Shown here piece by piece: positions 13,148 to 13,506 of a stretch of 13,506 bases of DNA (within the stretch, counting starts at the first letter, position 1; the number at the start of each line of letters is the position of its first letter). Source of the DNA: BM707 sp041592975 (GTDB lineage: Bacteria; Desulfobacterota; Desulfuromonadia; Desulfuromonadales; UBA2294). The position numbers and the translations under genes are program-made. The DNA lies in contig JBFHOZ010000047.1 of the NCBI GenBank assembly GCA_041592975.1, forward strand, positions 1-13,506, read 5' to 3'. The notes beneath the pieces were generated by a model. It did no database searches and was not told where the DNA came from. It saw nothing but the letters and a program-made list of their open reading frames with translations.

Positions 13148-13506
13148 TGTGCATCCTCCTTGGCGAGTATCGCCACCGTCCGGTTCCTCGCCCCGAAATA
13201 TTGTTTCGCCACCTGCACGATTTCGTCGGCAGTGATCGTTTCGACATTCCGGTCGTATTCCACCAGGTAGCGCCAGTCGCCGGCGACCGACTGGTAGTAG
13301 GCGAGCATCCGCGCCAGGCCGCTGTTGCTCTTGAGCGAGCGGATCCGGTCGGTCCGCAGCCGTTTGCGTACCCGCTCGAGCTCTTCCGCCGCCGGCGGTT
13401 CGCCGGCAAGCCGGTCGAGCTCCCGGTAGACCGCCGCCTCGACCTCGGCGGCGGTGTGCGGAAAACGGGGGGCGGCGGTGACGACGAACAGGTTGGGATA
13501 ACGCGA
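13144..13506 (-). CDS. M16-family peptidase, C-terminal part only (5' end off the right edge)
   Basis: The last 120 residues of an M16 peptidase reach from the right edge to a TGA at 13144. The segment runs YPNLFVVTAAPRFPHTAAEVEAAV..LDRLAGEPPAAEELERVRKRL.. and then LKSNSGLARMLAYYQSVAGDWRYLVEY, ending ITADEIVQVAKQYFGARNRTVAILAKEDA. This resembles the C-terminal domain of M16 proteins, including the 'S/N-x-LA..L..Y' helix. The N-terminal half, where HxxEH would be, is outside the window, so I infer but cannot show that this is the catalytic partner of the next gene. The 4-bp ATGA overlap couples it to that gene, whose ribosome binding site lies inside this gene's end. Confidence 0.88.
   Translation of the reverse strand, partial: SRYPNLFVVTAAPRFPHTAAEVEAAVYRELDRLAGEPPAAEELERVRKRLRTDRIRSLKSNSGLARMLAYYQSVAGDWRYLVEYDRNVETITADEIVQVAKQYFGARNRTVAILAKEDAQ

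Noticed and set aside
11681..13270. A 529-codon open frame on the plus strand opposite the M16 lipoprotein gene
   Set aside because: Antisense shadow of a well-supported gene, with no ribosome binding site or domain signature found.
1..13506. Mobile elements, CRISPR arrays, tRNA/rRNA genes, defence modules or a copper-responsive operator
   Set aside because: None of the expected signatures (terminal repeats with a transposase, spaced repeats, cloverleaf, CueR/CsoR-type sites next to copA) were found on reading both strands by eye.

Overview
The window is 13.5 kb of GC-rich, tightly packed bacterial chromosome from a diderm (Gram-negative) organism. A lipid-A-type LpxH phosphoesterase, a lipobox lipoprotein and a periplasmic cell-wall amidase support this. 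Gene content and the TTGACA-18-TATAAT-like promoters fit Desulfuromonadales/Geobacter-type bacteria; that placement is an inference from family resemblance. No mobile element, CRISPR array, tRNA or rRNA was seen. All genes but one lie on the minus strand, and no gap exceeds about 100 bp.

Minus strand, in transcription order from the right edge: (i) an M16 peptidase pair at 13506-11705, whose upstream member is cut by the window edge and whose second member is a lipoprotein lacking the zinc motif, directly followed by a YihY/BrkB membrane protein with a C-terminal winged-helix-like domain (11705-10365). All three are coupled by stop/start overlaps. (ii) After the single plus-strand gene (LpxH-type phosphoesterase, 9602-10318) come two small Gate-domain membrane proteins (9545-8626) and a 4-oxalocrotonate tautomerase-like protein (8569-8351). 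(iii) A TPR-repeat protein (8251-7007) overlaps a Cu+ P-type ATPase CopA (7061-4371), followed closely by a LOG-like nucleotide-binding protein (4354-3893) and a DHH/DHHA1 phosphoesterase (3874-2837). (iv) A clear sigma70-type promoter starts the amidase - rph - rdgB cluster (2771-375). (v) ndk (nucleoside diphosphate kinase, truncated by the left edge) has its own likely promoter.

Functional themes: envelope maintenance (amidase, LpxH-type enzyme, M16 lipoprotein, YihY), RNA and nucleotide housekeeping (RNase PH, RdgB, Ndk, DHH phosphoesterase) and copper export (CopA). I did not find a clearly new multi-gene defence or metabolic system. The most interesting signals are a predicted leaderless transcript for the LpxH-type gene, a symmetric -10 shared by divergent genes, an LpxH-like enzyme with GNHD in place of GNRD, an M16 subunit without its zinc motif, a paired Gate system with membrane His/Glu motifs, and a long copA/TPR overlap with no visible ribosome binding site.
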